DNA from: an uncultured Altererythrobacter sp.
Lineage (GTDB): Bacteria > Pseudomonadota > Alphaproteobacteria > Sphingomonadales > Sphingomonadaceae
DNA length: 64,000 bases
Direction of reading: 5' to 3'
Assembly (NCBI GenBank): GCA_946886565.1
Contig: CAMPIX010000008.1
Location: forward strand, 53,048-117,047
Numbering within the stretch: the first letter of the stretch is position 1; every line of letters starts with the position of its first letter. The position numbers were made by a program, and so were the translations under genes. Positions 47,554-56,103 of the stretch are shown piece after piece. Under the pieces are notes generated by a model. The model did no database searches. It worked only from the letters and a program-made list of their open reading frames with translations, and was not told where the DNA came from.

Positions 47554-47607
47554 ATTGTAACAGAACACCTGCGATATGCGCCGCAACGGCAATCAACAAT
47601 TGTAACA
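47554..47607 (+). promoter_or_regulatory. two ATTGTAACA direct repeats upstream of the TonB-dependent receptor
   Basis: ATTGTAACA occurs at 47554-47562 and again at 47599-47607, a 45-base spacing. The second sits inside CAACAATTGTAACAA. They lie between the amtB terminator and the receptor start, in an AT-rich stretch that should contain the promoter. They may bind a regulator; no known consensus is recognised. Confidence 0.4.
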
Positions 47608-47671
47608 ACCGGCAAATTTTCTAAGATTCTTGCGTGGCAGAGTAATTGCTCGCTATCGGAGGATAATTTCT

Positions 47672-50062
47672 ATGCGCAAGCGCCTGAAAAATAGCCGAAT
47701 TGTTGTTCGAGCCTTCTTGCTCACGGGTTCCGCGGCGGTTGCCCTCACCGCGCCGCCGGCCGCGGCCCAGGACGTGGAGGAGGCCGACGAGGAAAGCTCG
47801 GTCATCATCGTGACCGCGACGAAACGCGAGCAGTCGCTCCAGGACGTGCCGTTCTCTATCAATGCGCAAACCCAGGAGGACATTCAGAAGTCCGGCGCCG
47901 TGACGCTCGAGGATCTCTCGCGCAATGTCGCAGGCCTCTCGGTTCAGAACCTGGGACCGGGCCAAAGCCAGGTCTCGGTACGCGGCGTCTCGGCCGGTCA
48001 GGTCGTACGCGATCAGCCCGGCGTGAAGGAGCAGGTCGGCGTCTACCTCGACGAATCGGTCATCTCGCTGTCGCTCTTCACCCCCGATCTCGATCTGTTC
48101 GATCTCAACCGCGTCGAAACGCTGCGCGGCCCGCAGGGCACGCTGTTCGGCTCGGGTTCGGTCGGCGGCACGATCCGCTACATCACCAACCAGCCGATGA
48201 TCGGCGTGTTCGAGGGCCTCGTCGAAGGCAACGTGAACCTCGTCGACGGCGACGACCTCGGCTATCACGCCAAGGGCATGATCAACCTGCCGATCGGCGA
48301 CCGCACGGCAGTGCGCGCCGTCGGCTATTTCACCGAGTACGGCGGCTTCGTCGACGCGATCGGGCCGGCGGGCGGAGAGAACATCAACGGCGGCCAGCGC
48401 TACGGCGGACGCATCGCGCTTGCGTTCGAGGCGGCGCCCGATGTCACTATCACTCCCCGTGTCGTCTATCAGAAGGTCGAAGCCGACGGCTTCAACCGGC
48501 AGGACATCTACAACCTCTACGCCAATCCGTTCACGACGACGCGTCCCGCGGTGACGTTCGACGAGCGCGAGCAATACTTGCTGCTGCGAGAGGCCTTCGT
48601 CGACGAAACCCTGATCGCAGACCTAGTGATCGATGCGACCTGGGATGGCATCAACGCCACGTCGGTCACGTCGTTCACCAACCGCGACATCCTCGTCAGC
48701 CGCGACGCCAGCGCGCTGAGCGGCTCGGTGTCGGTCGATCTCGGGTTCCCCGAAGAGGGCGTGCTGCTGCCGTCGAACCTGCGCGACACGACCGATCTCA
48801 AGAGTTTCACCCAGGAAATTCGGCTGGCCTCGGACTACGAAAGCCCGTTCCAGTGGGTCGCGGGCGCGTTCTACTCGGACACCTCGCGCTTCTATCGCCA
48901 GCGCCTGCCCACCCCGGGCTACGACGCGGTGACCGACGCTACGCTCGGGGCCGGAACTTCGGCCGCGGTCGCAAACGGGTTCCCCGGGGATTCGCCCTAT
49001 AACGCCGACCTCCCCTACGACATCAAGCAGTTCGCGCTGTTCGGCGAGGGCACCTATTCGATCACCGACGCCTTCGACGTGACGGTCGGCACGCGCTACT
49101 ACGATTTCACCGAGGAACGGCGGTTCGTCTCGGGCGGCCTCTTCGCCAACGGCGACAATCGCCGCGACAAGACCCGCTCGGATGGGTTCAGTCCGCGCGT
49201 GCTGCTCAGCTACGATGTCAGCGACAACCTGACGGTGAACGCCCAGGCCTCCAAGGGCTTCCGGCTCGGCGGCGTCAACGACCCGCTCAACATCACACTG
49301 TGCTCGCCGTCGGATGCCGAGTTGTTCGGAGCGTTCCAGGACTACGACGACGAGACCTTGTGGAACTATGAAGTCGGCGCCAAGGCGCAGGGGCGCGGTT
49401 TCTACGCCAATGTCGCCGGCTTCTACACCGATATCAAGAACCTGCAGGTGACGCTCGATGCCGGCAGCTGTTCGTCGCGCATCGTGTTCAACGTGCCCGA
49501 ATCGCACACGATGGGCGTCGAGGCCGAGGTCGGGTTCAATCCGGTCGACGGGGTCGACCTGGCGTTCTCGGGCAGCCTGATCGAGGCCGAGTTCGACTCG
49601 ACGCTGCCGCCCCCGCTGACCGAGGCTACGGGCATCCGCGAAGGCAACCGCCTCCCGTCGGTGCCCGAGTTCCAGTTCTCGGCCTCCGGCAGTTACGAAT
49701 GGCCCGTGGGCGATGCGGCGAGCGCCTATCTCGCGGCGTCGTTCTCGCATATAGGATCGCGCTATACGCAGCCGGCCGACCAGGAGAACAACCCGCGCAC
49801 CTTCGTCCACGGCCTGCCGTTCGGCGGCGCGCCTGCGGATGCGGCGACCACGGTGGACCTGGAGCTGCCCTCGTACCAGCTGCTCAATCTCAGCGCCGGG
49901 GTCGACTTCGATAGCGGTCTCTCGCTCGTCGCTTACGTCAACAACGTGTTCGACGAGAATGCCTTGCTGTCGTTCGATCGCGAGCGCGGCGGCCGGGCGC
50001 GCCTGGCCTATACGGTCGGCACACCGCGGACGTTCGGTGTGACGGTGCGGCAGAGCTTCTGA
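47672..50062 (+). CDS. TonB-dependent outer-membrane receptor
   Basis: A 796-residue outer-membrane protein. The signal peptide ends near PAAAQ33. A TonB-box-like IIVTATKREQ (45-54) precedes the plug domain, which includes LSVQNLGPGQSQVSVRGVSA and LRGPQGTLFGSGSVGGTIRY. The beta-barrel ends in a phenylalanine (VTVRQSF), as outer-membrane insertion requires. The general pattern fits Sphingomonad receptors with broad substrates, so I do not name one. GGAGGA lies nine bases before the ATG. Energisation would come from TonB-ExbB-ExbD, possibly that at 22.9-25.5 kb. A terminator follows it. Confidence 0.93.
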   Translation: MRKRLKNSRIVVRAFLLTGSAAVALTAPPAAAQDVEEADEESSVIIVTATKREQSLQDVPFSINAQTQEDIQKSGAVTLEDLSRNVAGLSVQNLGPGQSQVSVRGVSAGQVVRDQPGVKEQVGVYLDESVISLSLFTPDLDLFDLNRVETLRGPQGTLFGSGSVGGTIRYITNQPMIGVFEGLVEGNVNLVDGDDLGYHAKGMINLPIGDRTAVRAVGYFTEYGGFVDAIGPAGGENINGGQRYGGRIALAFEAAPDVTITPRVVYQKVEADGFNRQDIYNLYANPFTTTRPAVTFDEREQYLLLREAFVDETLIADLVIDATWDGINATSVTSFTNRDILVSRDASALSGSVSVDLGFPEEGVLLPSNLRDTTDLKSFTQEIRLASDYESPFQWVAGAFYSDTSRFYRQRLPTPGYDAVTDATLGAGTSAAVANGFPGDSPYNADLPYDIKQFALFGEGTYSITDAFDVTVGTRYYDFTEERRFVSGGLFANGDNRRDKTRSDGFSPRVLLSYDVSDNLTVNAQASKGFRLGGVNDPLNITLCSPSDAELFGAFQDYDDETLWNYEVGAKAQGRGFYANVAGFYTDIKNLQVTLDAGSCSSRIVFNVPESHTMGVEAEVGFNPVDGVDLAFSGSLIEAEFDSTLPPPLTEATGIREGNRLPSVPEFQFSASGSYEWPVGDAASAYLAASFSHIGSRYTQPADQENNPRTFVHGLPFGGAPADAATTVDLELPSYQLLNLSAGVDFDSGLSLVAYVNNVFDENALLSFDRERGGRARLAYTVGTPRTFGVTVRQSF

Positions 50063-50084
50063 CCGCCGCGCGAAGGGAAATCGA

Positions 50085-50118
50085 GGGGCCGGCCGGGTTG
50101 CGATGGCCGGCCCCTTTT
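50085..50118 (+). terminator. terminator of the TonB-dependent receptor gene
   Basis: GGGGCCGGCC, a ten-base loop and GGCCGGCCCC are followed by TTTTGTTT. It sits between the convergent receptor and GMC oxidoreductase genes and can serve the plus strand. Confidence 0.9.
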
Positions 50119-50126
50119 GTTTGCGG

Positions 50127-51713
50127 CTAGGCGAGCGCCGCTCCCACGAAATCCGCGCACCGTTCGCCGATCATGATGCTCGGGGCGTTGGTGTTGCCGC
50201 TGACGAGGCGGGGCATCACGCTCGCGTCGGCGACCCACAGGCCCTCGACGCCGTTCGCCTTGAGCGTCGGATCGACCACCGCTTCGGCGTCGGCGCCCAT
50301 GCGGCAGGTGCCGACCGGGTGGTAGACGGTGTCGGCGCGGTTGCGGATGAGATCGTCGAGCGCGGCATCGTCAGCGAGATCGATCGGGTAGCGATCCTTC
50401 GGACGATAGTCGCTGATCGGCGGAGCCTCGACGATCCGGTGCGACAGGCGCACGCCCGTGCGCAGAGTGGCGATGTCGCGGTCGGCGGCGAGGAAGTTAG
50501 GGTCGATGACGGGCGGGGCGGCGGCGTCGGCCGAGCCGAGACGCACCGTGCCGCGGCTTTCCGGCCGCAGCACGCAGGCGTGAAGCGAGAAGCCGTGGCC
50601 CTTCACCTTGGTCCGCCCGTGATCCTCGAGCATCGCGGGGACGAAGTGCCACTGGATGTCGGGCGCTGGGGCGTCGGGCATCACGCGCCAGAACCCGCCC
50701 GCCTCGGCGTAGGGCGTGGTCATCGTGCCCGTACGATGCCGACGATGCTCGACGATCGCCTTTATCATTTTCCATGTGCCCGCCAGGCTGTCGCCGATCA
50801 GATCCTTGCTCTCGGTCTGCCAGCTCGACACGTAGTCGATATGATCCTGAAGGTCCGTGCCGACCGCCGGCCGGTCGAGCGCGACCTCGATCCCGTGCTC
50901 GCGCAGATGCTCGCCCGGACCGATCCCCGAAAGCATAAGTATCTGCGGACTGTTGAACGCGCCGGCCGACAGCACCACACCGCCGCGCGCGAGCAGTGTT
51001 TCACGACGACTGCCGCGGTGGATCGCGACCCCGGTTACGCGTCCGCTCTCGATCACGAGCTTCTCGACCAGCGTGCCGGTCATCACCGCGAGGTTGTCGC
51101 GTCCGCGCAACGGCTCGACATAGGCGCGTGCCGCCGACCAGCGCTCACCGCCCTTCTGGGTGACCTGATAGAGCCCGAAACCTTCCTGCTCCGCGCCGTT
51201 GAAATCCGCGTTGCGCGGCAGCTGGAGCGCCGCGGCGCTCTCGACGAAGGCCGTGCTGCCGGGATTGGGCCAGCGCTGATCCTCGACGCCAAGCGGGCCG
51301 TCGCCGCCGTGATAAGCGTCCGCCCCGCGCACGTTGCTCTCGGCGCGTTTGAAATAGGGCAGCACCTCATCATAGCTCCACCCGATGCAGCCGAGCGCCG
51401 CCCAGTTGTCGTAGTCCCACCGGTTGCCGCGGATGTAGATCATCGCGTTGATCGCGCTCGACCCGCCCAGGCCCCGGCCGCGCGGCTGGTAGCCAGTGCG
51501 GCCGTTCAGGCCCTTCTGCGGCACCGTCTCGTAGCGGTAGTTCGAGCTCTTGGGGATGAATGGCATCATGCCCGGCGTCTTGACCCGGTAGGTGTCGTTG
51601 GTCCCGCCCGCCTCGAGCAGACACACTCGCCGCCGCCCGTCTTCGGCCAGCCGCCCGGCGACCGCGCTGCCCGCGCTGCCGCCGCCGATCACGATCACGT
51701 CGAACTCCGCCAT
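50127..51713 (-). CDS. GMC-family FAD oxidoreductase (choline/alcohol-dehydrogenase-like)
   Basis: A 528-residue flavoenzyme of the glucose-methanol-choline family, which oxidises alcohols. The FAD motif is VIGGGSAGSAVAGRLAED (from residue 8). RGLGGSSAINAMIYIRGN and GAFNSPQILMLSGIGPGEHL are the two GMC signatures. HPVGTCRMGADAEAVVDP contains the catalytic histidine and SGNTNAPSIMIGERCADFV the last motif. The ATG at 51713 follows GAGGAGAGGGC; the frame is open upstream to 51764. It lies 25 bases after the hydroxylase gene on the same strand, so the pair may act on one alcohol or lipid. Confidence 0.92.
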   Translation of the reverse strand: MAEFDVIVIGGGSAGSAVAGRLAEDGRRRVCLLEAGGTNDTYRVKTPGMMPFIPKSSNYRYETVPQKGLNGRTGYQPRGRGLGGSSAINAMIYIRGNRWDYDNWAALGCIGWSYDEVLPYFKRAESNVRGADAYHGGDGPLGVEDQRWPNPGSTAFVESAAALQLPRNADFNGAEQEGFGLYQVTQKGGERWSAARAYVEPLRGRDNLAVMTGTLVEKLVIESGRVTGVAIHRGSRRETLLARGGVVLSAGAFNSPQILMLSGIGPGEHLREHGIEVALDRPAVGTDLQDHIDYVSSWQTESKDLIGDSLAGTWKMIKAIVEHRRHRTGTMTTPYAEAGGFWRVMPDAPAPDIQWHFVPAMLEDHGRTKVKGHGFSLHACVLRPESRGTVRLGSADAAAPPVIDPNFLAADRDIATLRTGVRLSHRIVEAPPISDYRPKDRYPIDLADDAALDDLIRNRADTVYHPVGTCRMGADAEAVVDPTLKANGVEGLWVADASVMPRLVSGNTNAPSIMIGERCADFVGAALA

Positions 51714-51738
51714 GCCCTCTCCTCTTCCGAAGACAGGG

Positions 51739-52671
51739 TTAAGCGGCCTCGCTGTCCGCGGCAATCGGGTTTTCGTTTGCGACCTTTTGCGCTCCGCGCC
51801 CTTCGCGCCAGCGCGCGCGGATCATATCGGAGGTCTCGCGGCTGCCATCGTGCGTCCAGCCGGGTTCGCGCAGGAGGTAGCCCAGCTTGTGCCGCCACGG
51901 TGCGCGCCGGACGTCCTGCAACATGCCGATCCATTCGTGGAACACCGAATGCAGCAGGTTGAAGCTGCCGAGCTGTTTGACGATGCCGTAGCGGATGCGC
52001 TCGTCATCGGTCTCGGGCTCGAAGGTGCCGAACATTCTGTCCCACACGATGAACACGCCCGCGTAGTTGCGGTCGAGGTAGCGCGGGTTGGTCGCGTGGT
52101 GCACGCGGTGATGGCTCGGGGTGTTCATCACCGCCTCGAACCAGCGCGGCATTCGCCCGATCGCCTCTGTATGAATCCAGAACTGGTAGATCAGGTTGAA
52201 CCCGCCCACGACTGCGATCATCACTGGGTGGAAGCCGAGCAGCACCAGCGGCAGCTTGAACGCGAAGCCGAGCGTGAACGCGCCGGTCCAGCTCTGCCGC
52301 AGCGCGGTGCTGAGGTTGTAGTGCTGGCTCGAATGGTGGTTCACATGGCTGGCCCAGAACCAGCGCACGCGGTGCCCGGCGCGGTGAATCCAGTAGTAGG
52401 CGAGATCGTCGAGCACGAAGCACGCCGGCCATGCCCACCACGTCCAACCGATGTCGAACAGGCGGTATTCGTAGGCCGCGAGGAACACGAGCAGCGCGAA
52501 GCCGCCGAGCAGCAGGCCCGCCACCGTGCTGCCGAGCCCGAAGGCGAGGCTGGTGAGCGTGTCGCGCGGTTCGTAGGCTTCGGGCCGGCGCTTCCACGCC
52601 CACAGCATCTCGGCCAGCACGAGCAGCACGAATCCGGGGATGGCGTAGTCGACGGGCGAGAAGTCGGGCAT
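51739..52671 (-). CDS. fatty acid hydroxylase-superfamily (alkylglycerol monooxygenase-like) membrane enzyme
   Basis: A 310-residue di-iron membrane enzyme. The eight-histidine pattern is complete: HRAGH (96-100), HVNHHSSQHYNLSTALRQSW (109-128), HTE (167-169) and HHRVHH (187-192). The surrounding segments YQFWIHTEAIG, MNTPSHHRVHHATNPRYLDR and VWDRMFGTFEPETDDERIRY closely follow animal alkylglycerol monooxygenase (AGMO/TMEM195) more than sterol C4/C5 oxidases. Five hydrophobic segments flank the histidines. It is the middle gene of a minus-strand trio (52682, 51739, 50127). Confidence 0.87.
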   Translation of the reverse strand: MPDFSPVDYAIPGFVLLVLAEMLWAWKRRPEAYEPRDTLTSLAFGLGSTVAGLLLGGFALLVFLAAYEYRLFDIGWTWWAWPACFVLDDLAYYWIHRAGHRVRWFWASHVNHHSSQHYNLSTALRQSWTGAFTLGFAFKLPLVLLGFHPVMIAVVGGFNLIYQFWIHTEAIGRMPRWFEAVMNTPSHHRVHHATNPRYLDRNYAGVFIVWDRMFGTFEPETDDERIRYGIVKQLGSFNLLHSVFHEWIGMLQDVRRAPWRHKLGYLLREPGWTHDGSRETSDMIRARWREGRGAQKVANENPIAADSEAA

Positions 52672-52681
52672 GGCGGGGTGC

Positions 52682-53080
52682 TCACAACCTCCTGAGGCTT
52701 GCCGCCCAATACTGCGCCTGGCCGCCGAGGTCGAGCGTCACCTCGCCGAAGCGCCTTTCGCCGGTACCGACCACGAGCATGGTCCGGTCGAGCCGGACAT
52801 GCGCGTGGCCGGTCAGCATGCGCGCCACGAAATGCGCGCCGTGGCGGCGCAGGAGCATTACCCGGCCGCGACGGTCGCGCAGCAACGCGGCGTGCCCCGC
52901 GCGATCGATCGCGACATCCTCCGCTTCGAACCCGGTATCCGCATCGTCGGCCAGTTCGCGTGCATGCGCCTCGTCGCGGATGCGCAAGTCGCCGCCGAGC
53001 CGGAGCTTCCACGCGACCGCCGCGAGCGCGAAGATCGCGAGCAACGAACCGCCGAGCTTGAGGATGAGGCCTTGGTCCAT
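52682..53080 (-). CDS. hypothetical single-pass membrane protein
   Basis: A 132-residue protein of unknown function. One N-terminal membrane segment (LILKLGGSLLAIFALAAVAW) is followed by a soluble domain with several short beta-strand-like lines: EDVAIDRAGHAALLRDRRGR, MLLRRHGAHFVARMLTGHAH and LMLVVGTGERRFGEVTLDLG-type repeats. Similar small anchored proteins occur widely in Sphingomonadales. I take the ATG at 53080 because the frame upstream does not look like protein. It ends ten bases before the hydroxylase gene and is likely co-transcribed with it. Confidence 0.72.
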   Translation of the reverse strand: MDQGLILKLGGSLLAIFALAAVAWKLRLGGDLRIRDEAHARELADDADTGFEAEDVAIDRAGHAALLRDRRGRVMLLRRHGAHFVARMLTGHAHVRLDRTMLVVGTGERRFGEVTLDLGGQAQYWAASLRRL

Positions 53081-53178
53081 CGGTTGCGATTTGCCACGGG
53101 GGCCGGGGACTGTCGAGGTGCCCGCGTTTGCAAATTGCGGCGATCCCCCTAGACCGGTCGCGAACGAGGGAGAGATCG

Positions 53179-54606
53179 ATGAAAAGAACTGTATTCGGTG
53201 TCGTGGCCACTGCTGTCGTGTTCTGGGCGCCGCCCGCGCTGGCCGAGGAATTCGACGCCGTGAGCGCGGTCGATGCGCAGTACGACCGCACCGCACGCGT
53301 GGCGCGCCAGCTGTGGGACTGGGCCGAGCTCGGCTATCAGGAAACGAAATCGAGCGATCTGCTCCAGTCGGAACTCGCAGCGAACGGCTTCACCGTTAGG
53401 GAAGGCGTCGCCGAAATCCCCACCGCATTCATCGCCGAATACGGCAGCGAGGGTCCGATCATCGCGATTCTCGGCGAGTTCGATGCGCTGCCGGGGCTCA
53501 GCCAGTCCGCTTCGCCCACGCGCGAAGAAATCGCGGGCAAGCACGCCGCGCACGCCTGCGGACACAACCTGTTCGGCGCGGGCTCGCTCACCGCGGCGAT
53601 CGCCGTCAAGCAATGGCTCGAAGCGACCGGCACACCCGGGCGCATCCGCTTCTACGGCACGCCTGCCGAAGAGGGCGGATCGGGCAAGGTCTACATGACC
53701 CGTGCCGGGCTGTTCGACGATGTCGACGTCGCGATCCACTGGCACGCCGACGACGAGAACAGCGCCGCGGCGCGCACGAGTCTTGCCAACCGTTCGGCCA
53801 AGTTCCGCTTCCGCGGGAAGGCAGCGCACGCGGCAGGCGCGCCCGAGCAGGGCCGCTCTGCGCTCGACGGGGTCGAGGCGATGAACATGATGGTCAACAT
53901 GATGCGCGAGCACACCGACATGGACGCGCGCATCCACTACGTCATCACCGAAGGCGGCAGCGCGCCCAACGTGGTTCCCGATTTTGCCGAGGTGTTCTAC
54001 TACGTGCGCCATTCGGACCCCGCCGAGGTCGAGGCGATGTGGGAGCGGCTGGAGGCGGCGGCCAAGGGCGCGGCGATGGGCACCGGCACCGAGGCCGAGT
54101 GGGAAATCATCCACGGCAACAATCCGCTGCTGGTGAACGAGGCGCTCGCGAAAATGATGGACGCCAAGCTGCGCCAGGTCGGCGGGGTGGAGTACACTGC
54201 CGAGGAGCGGGCCTGGGCGCAGGAACTCGCCACGAGCCTCGGCGATGCGGCCGAGCCGCTCGCCAGCGCCGCCGAAATCCAGCCTTACGACACCACGCTT
54301 GGCTACGGCTCGACCGATGTCGGCGACGTCTCCTGGGCGACGCCGACGGTTGGCGTGCGGACCGCGACCTGGGTGCCCGGCACTTCGGCGCATAGCTGGC
54401 AATCGGCCGCCGCGAGCGGGACCACGATCGGTTACAAGGGCGCGCAAGTGGCGGCCAAGGCGATGACGCTGGCCGCGGTCGAGCTCTTCACCAATCCCGA
54501 GCTGCGCCAGCAGGCGCGTACCGAGTTCGATGCCGCGCGGGGTGAAGGATACGAATACCGCTCGCTGCTCGGCGACCGCGACCCGCCGCTCGACTTCCGC
54601 AAATAG
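53179..54606 (+). CDS. exported M20-family amidohydrolase (AbgB-like)
   Basis: A 475-residue metallohydrolase with a signal peptide (MKRTVFGVVATAVVFWAPPA, cleavage near LAEE). Metal-binding motifs are HACGHNLFGAGSLTAAIAVK, GTPAEEGGSGKVYMTRAG and DVAIHWHADDENSAAARTS. These and the length fit the AbgB group, which splits p-aminobenzoyl-glutamate or N-acyl amino acids. Export would place it in the periplasm, unlike E. coli AbgB. GGGAGAGA lies before the ATG at 53179. The upstream hypothetical gene is divergent, 98 bases away. Confidence 0.88.
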   Translation: MKRTVFGVVATAVVFWAPPALAEEFDAVSAVDAQYDRTARVARQLWDWAELGYQETKSSDLLQSELAANGFTVREGVAEIPTAFIAEYGSEGPIIAILGEFDALPGLSQSASPTREEIAGKHAAHACGHNLFGAGSLTAAIAVKQWLEATGTPGRIRFYGTPAEEGGSGKVYMTRAGLFDDVDVAIHWHADDENSAAARTSLANRSAKFRFRGKAAHAAGAPEQGRSALDGVEAMNMMVNMMREHTDMDARIHYVITEGGSAPNVVPDFAEVFYYVRHSDPAEVEAMWERLEAAAKGAAMGTGTEAEWEIIHGNNPLLVNEALAKMMDAKLRQVGGVEYTAEERAWAQELATSLGDAAEPLASAAEIQPYDTTLGYGSTDVGDVSWATPTVGVRTATWVPGTSAHSWQSAAASGTTIGYKGAQVAAKAMTLAAVELFTNPELRQQARTEFDAARGEGYEYRSLLGDRDPPLDFRK

Positions 54607-54616
54607 GGGAGGGCGC

Positions 54617-55057
54617 TCAGCCGCGGGCGCGGGCGGCGAGCATGTCGACCGCGGGGCGCACCGGGGCGATGTCGTAGCCCGCAGCCGCGGCCGCGGCGGC
54701 GATCTCGTCCGGATCGCGTCCGGCGCGCGCCTGCGCCAGCGACCATAACAGGGTCGAGCGGGTGCCCGAGCGGCAATAGGCGAGCACTTTGCCCTCGGCG
54801 CGATCGAGCGCCTCGGTCATCGCCGCCACTTGCGCTTCGCCGAAGCCCGATCCGCCGACCGGGATCGCCACGTAGTCGAGCCCGGCGGCGCGCGCCGCGG
54901 CTTCGATCTCGGCACCGGGGGTCTGGTCTTCCGCCTCGCCCTCGGGCCGGTTGTTGACCACCAGCGTTACGCCTTCGGCCTTGGCCGCCGCGATATCCTC
55001 CACGGCGATCTGCGGGCTGGCGAGGACGCCATCGTCGAGGGCGCGGAAGTCGCTCAC
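54617..55057 (-). CDS. DUF442 (TIGR01244-type) phosphatase/sulfurtransferase-like protein
   Basis: A 146-residue cytosolic protein. The phosphate/sulfur-binding loop is YCRSGTRSTLLW with C95 and R100. The C-x4-R spacing is rhodanese-like rather than the C-x5-R of tyrosine phosphatases. Other family lines are DFRALDDGVLASPQIAVEDI and TLVVNNRPEGEAEDQTPGAE. DUF442 proteins are linked to sulfide and glutathione persulfide handling in some bacteria; the role here is unproven. The start is a GTG that overlaps the terC stop (GTGA), so the two are translationally coupled. Confidence 0.86.
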   Translation of the reverse strand: MSDFRALDDGVLASPQIAVEDIAAAKAEGVTLVVNNRPEGEAEDQTPGAEIEAAARAAGLDYVAIPVGGSGFGEAQVAAMTEALDRAEGKVLAYCRSGTRSTLLWSLAQARAGRDPDEIAAAAAAAGYDIAPVRPAVDMLAARARG

Positions 55058-55857
55058 TCGGCCGCCTGCGTCGTCTTCGCGCGCCGGTTGCGCTGGATCA
55101 TGTTGAGCAGCTCGACCCCGACCGAGAAAGCCATCGCAGCGTAGATGTAACCCTTGGGCACATGGAAGCCGAACCCGTCGGCTATCAGCACCAGCCCGAT
55201 CATCACGAGGAAGGCGAGCGCGAGCATCACCAGCGTCGGGTTCTTCTCGATGAAGCGCGCGAGCGGGTCTGCGGCAACCATCATGATGCCCACGGTGATG
55301 ACGACCGCGGCGACCATGATCGGGATGTCGTCGGTCATCCCCACCGCGGTGAGGATCGAGTCGACCGAGAATACGATGTCGATCGCGACGATCTGCGCGA
55401 TCACCGCGCCGAAAGTGGCGGTTGCCGCCGCTGCGACGCCCGGCGTCTTGTCGAGCAGATCGCCCGAATTGTCCGCCGGCTCCATCGAGTGGTGGATTTC
55501 CTTGGTCGCCTTCCACAGCAGGAACAGCCCGCCCACGAGCAGGATCAGGTCGCGGCCCGAGAATGCGGTTTCGAAGGTCGGTTCGCCGTAAGGTCCGGTG
55601 GAGCCCTCTATGCCGAGATCGAACAGCGGCATCTGCAGCGTGACGATCCAGCCGATCAACATCAGCAGACCGATTCGCATGACCAGCGCGAGCGTGAGGC
55701 CGATTCGCCGCGCACGCTGCTGCTGGTGTTCGGGCAGCTTGTTCGACAGGATCGCGATGAAGATCAGGTTGTCGACCCCGAGCACGACCTCGAGCGCGAT
55801 CAGAGTGAGCAGGGCGGCCCAGGCGGCCGGGTCGGAGAGAAGCGCCATGATGTCCAT
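55054..55857 (-). CDS. TerC-family integral membrane protein
   Basis: A 267-residue inner-membrane protein with seven hydrophobic segments. The conserved motifs EVVLGVDNLIFIAILSNKLP and AIDIVFSVDSILTAVGMTDD contain aspartates that form a metal path. TerC/YceF-type members help export manganese or metallate exported proteins and were named for tellurium resistance. The mid part has KATKEIHHSMEPADN, typical of the group. It is first in a two-gene minus-strand unit with the DUF442 gene. No tellurite genes adjoin it, so a housekeeping metal role is likelier. Confidence 0.9.
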   Translation of the reverse strand: MDIMALLSDPAAWAALLTLIALEVVLGVDNLIFIAILSNKLPEHQQQRARRIGLTLALVMRIGLLMLIGWIVTLQMPLFDLGIEGSTGPYGEPTFETAFSGRDLILLVGGLFLLWKATKEIHHSMEPADNSGDLLDKTPGVAAAATATFGAVIAQIVAIDIVFSVDSILTAVGMTDDIPIMVAAVVITVGIMMVAADPLARFIEKNPTLVMLALAFLVMIGLVLIADGFGFHVPKGYIYAAMAFSVGVELLNMIQRNRRAKTTQAAE

Positions 55858-56103
55858 GCGCGGCTAGTGCCTCAAGCGGCGCCGCCGGGCAAGACGCTGC
55901 GCAATGCGAAAATGTCACATTCTTGCGTCATTGCAGGACTTGCCGTTAAATCGTTCGCGCAGGGCCGATTTCTGCGCTATGGTCGGCGTTTGGCAGGTGG
56001 GAAACCGGTGCGTTCGCCCGGTTCGGACACCACGTGACCTTGCCGGGGCCGTCCACCCGGGGGCGCGAATTATCGGGGGCGGTGCGAAGGTACGTGTTGG
56101 ATT

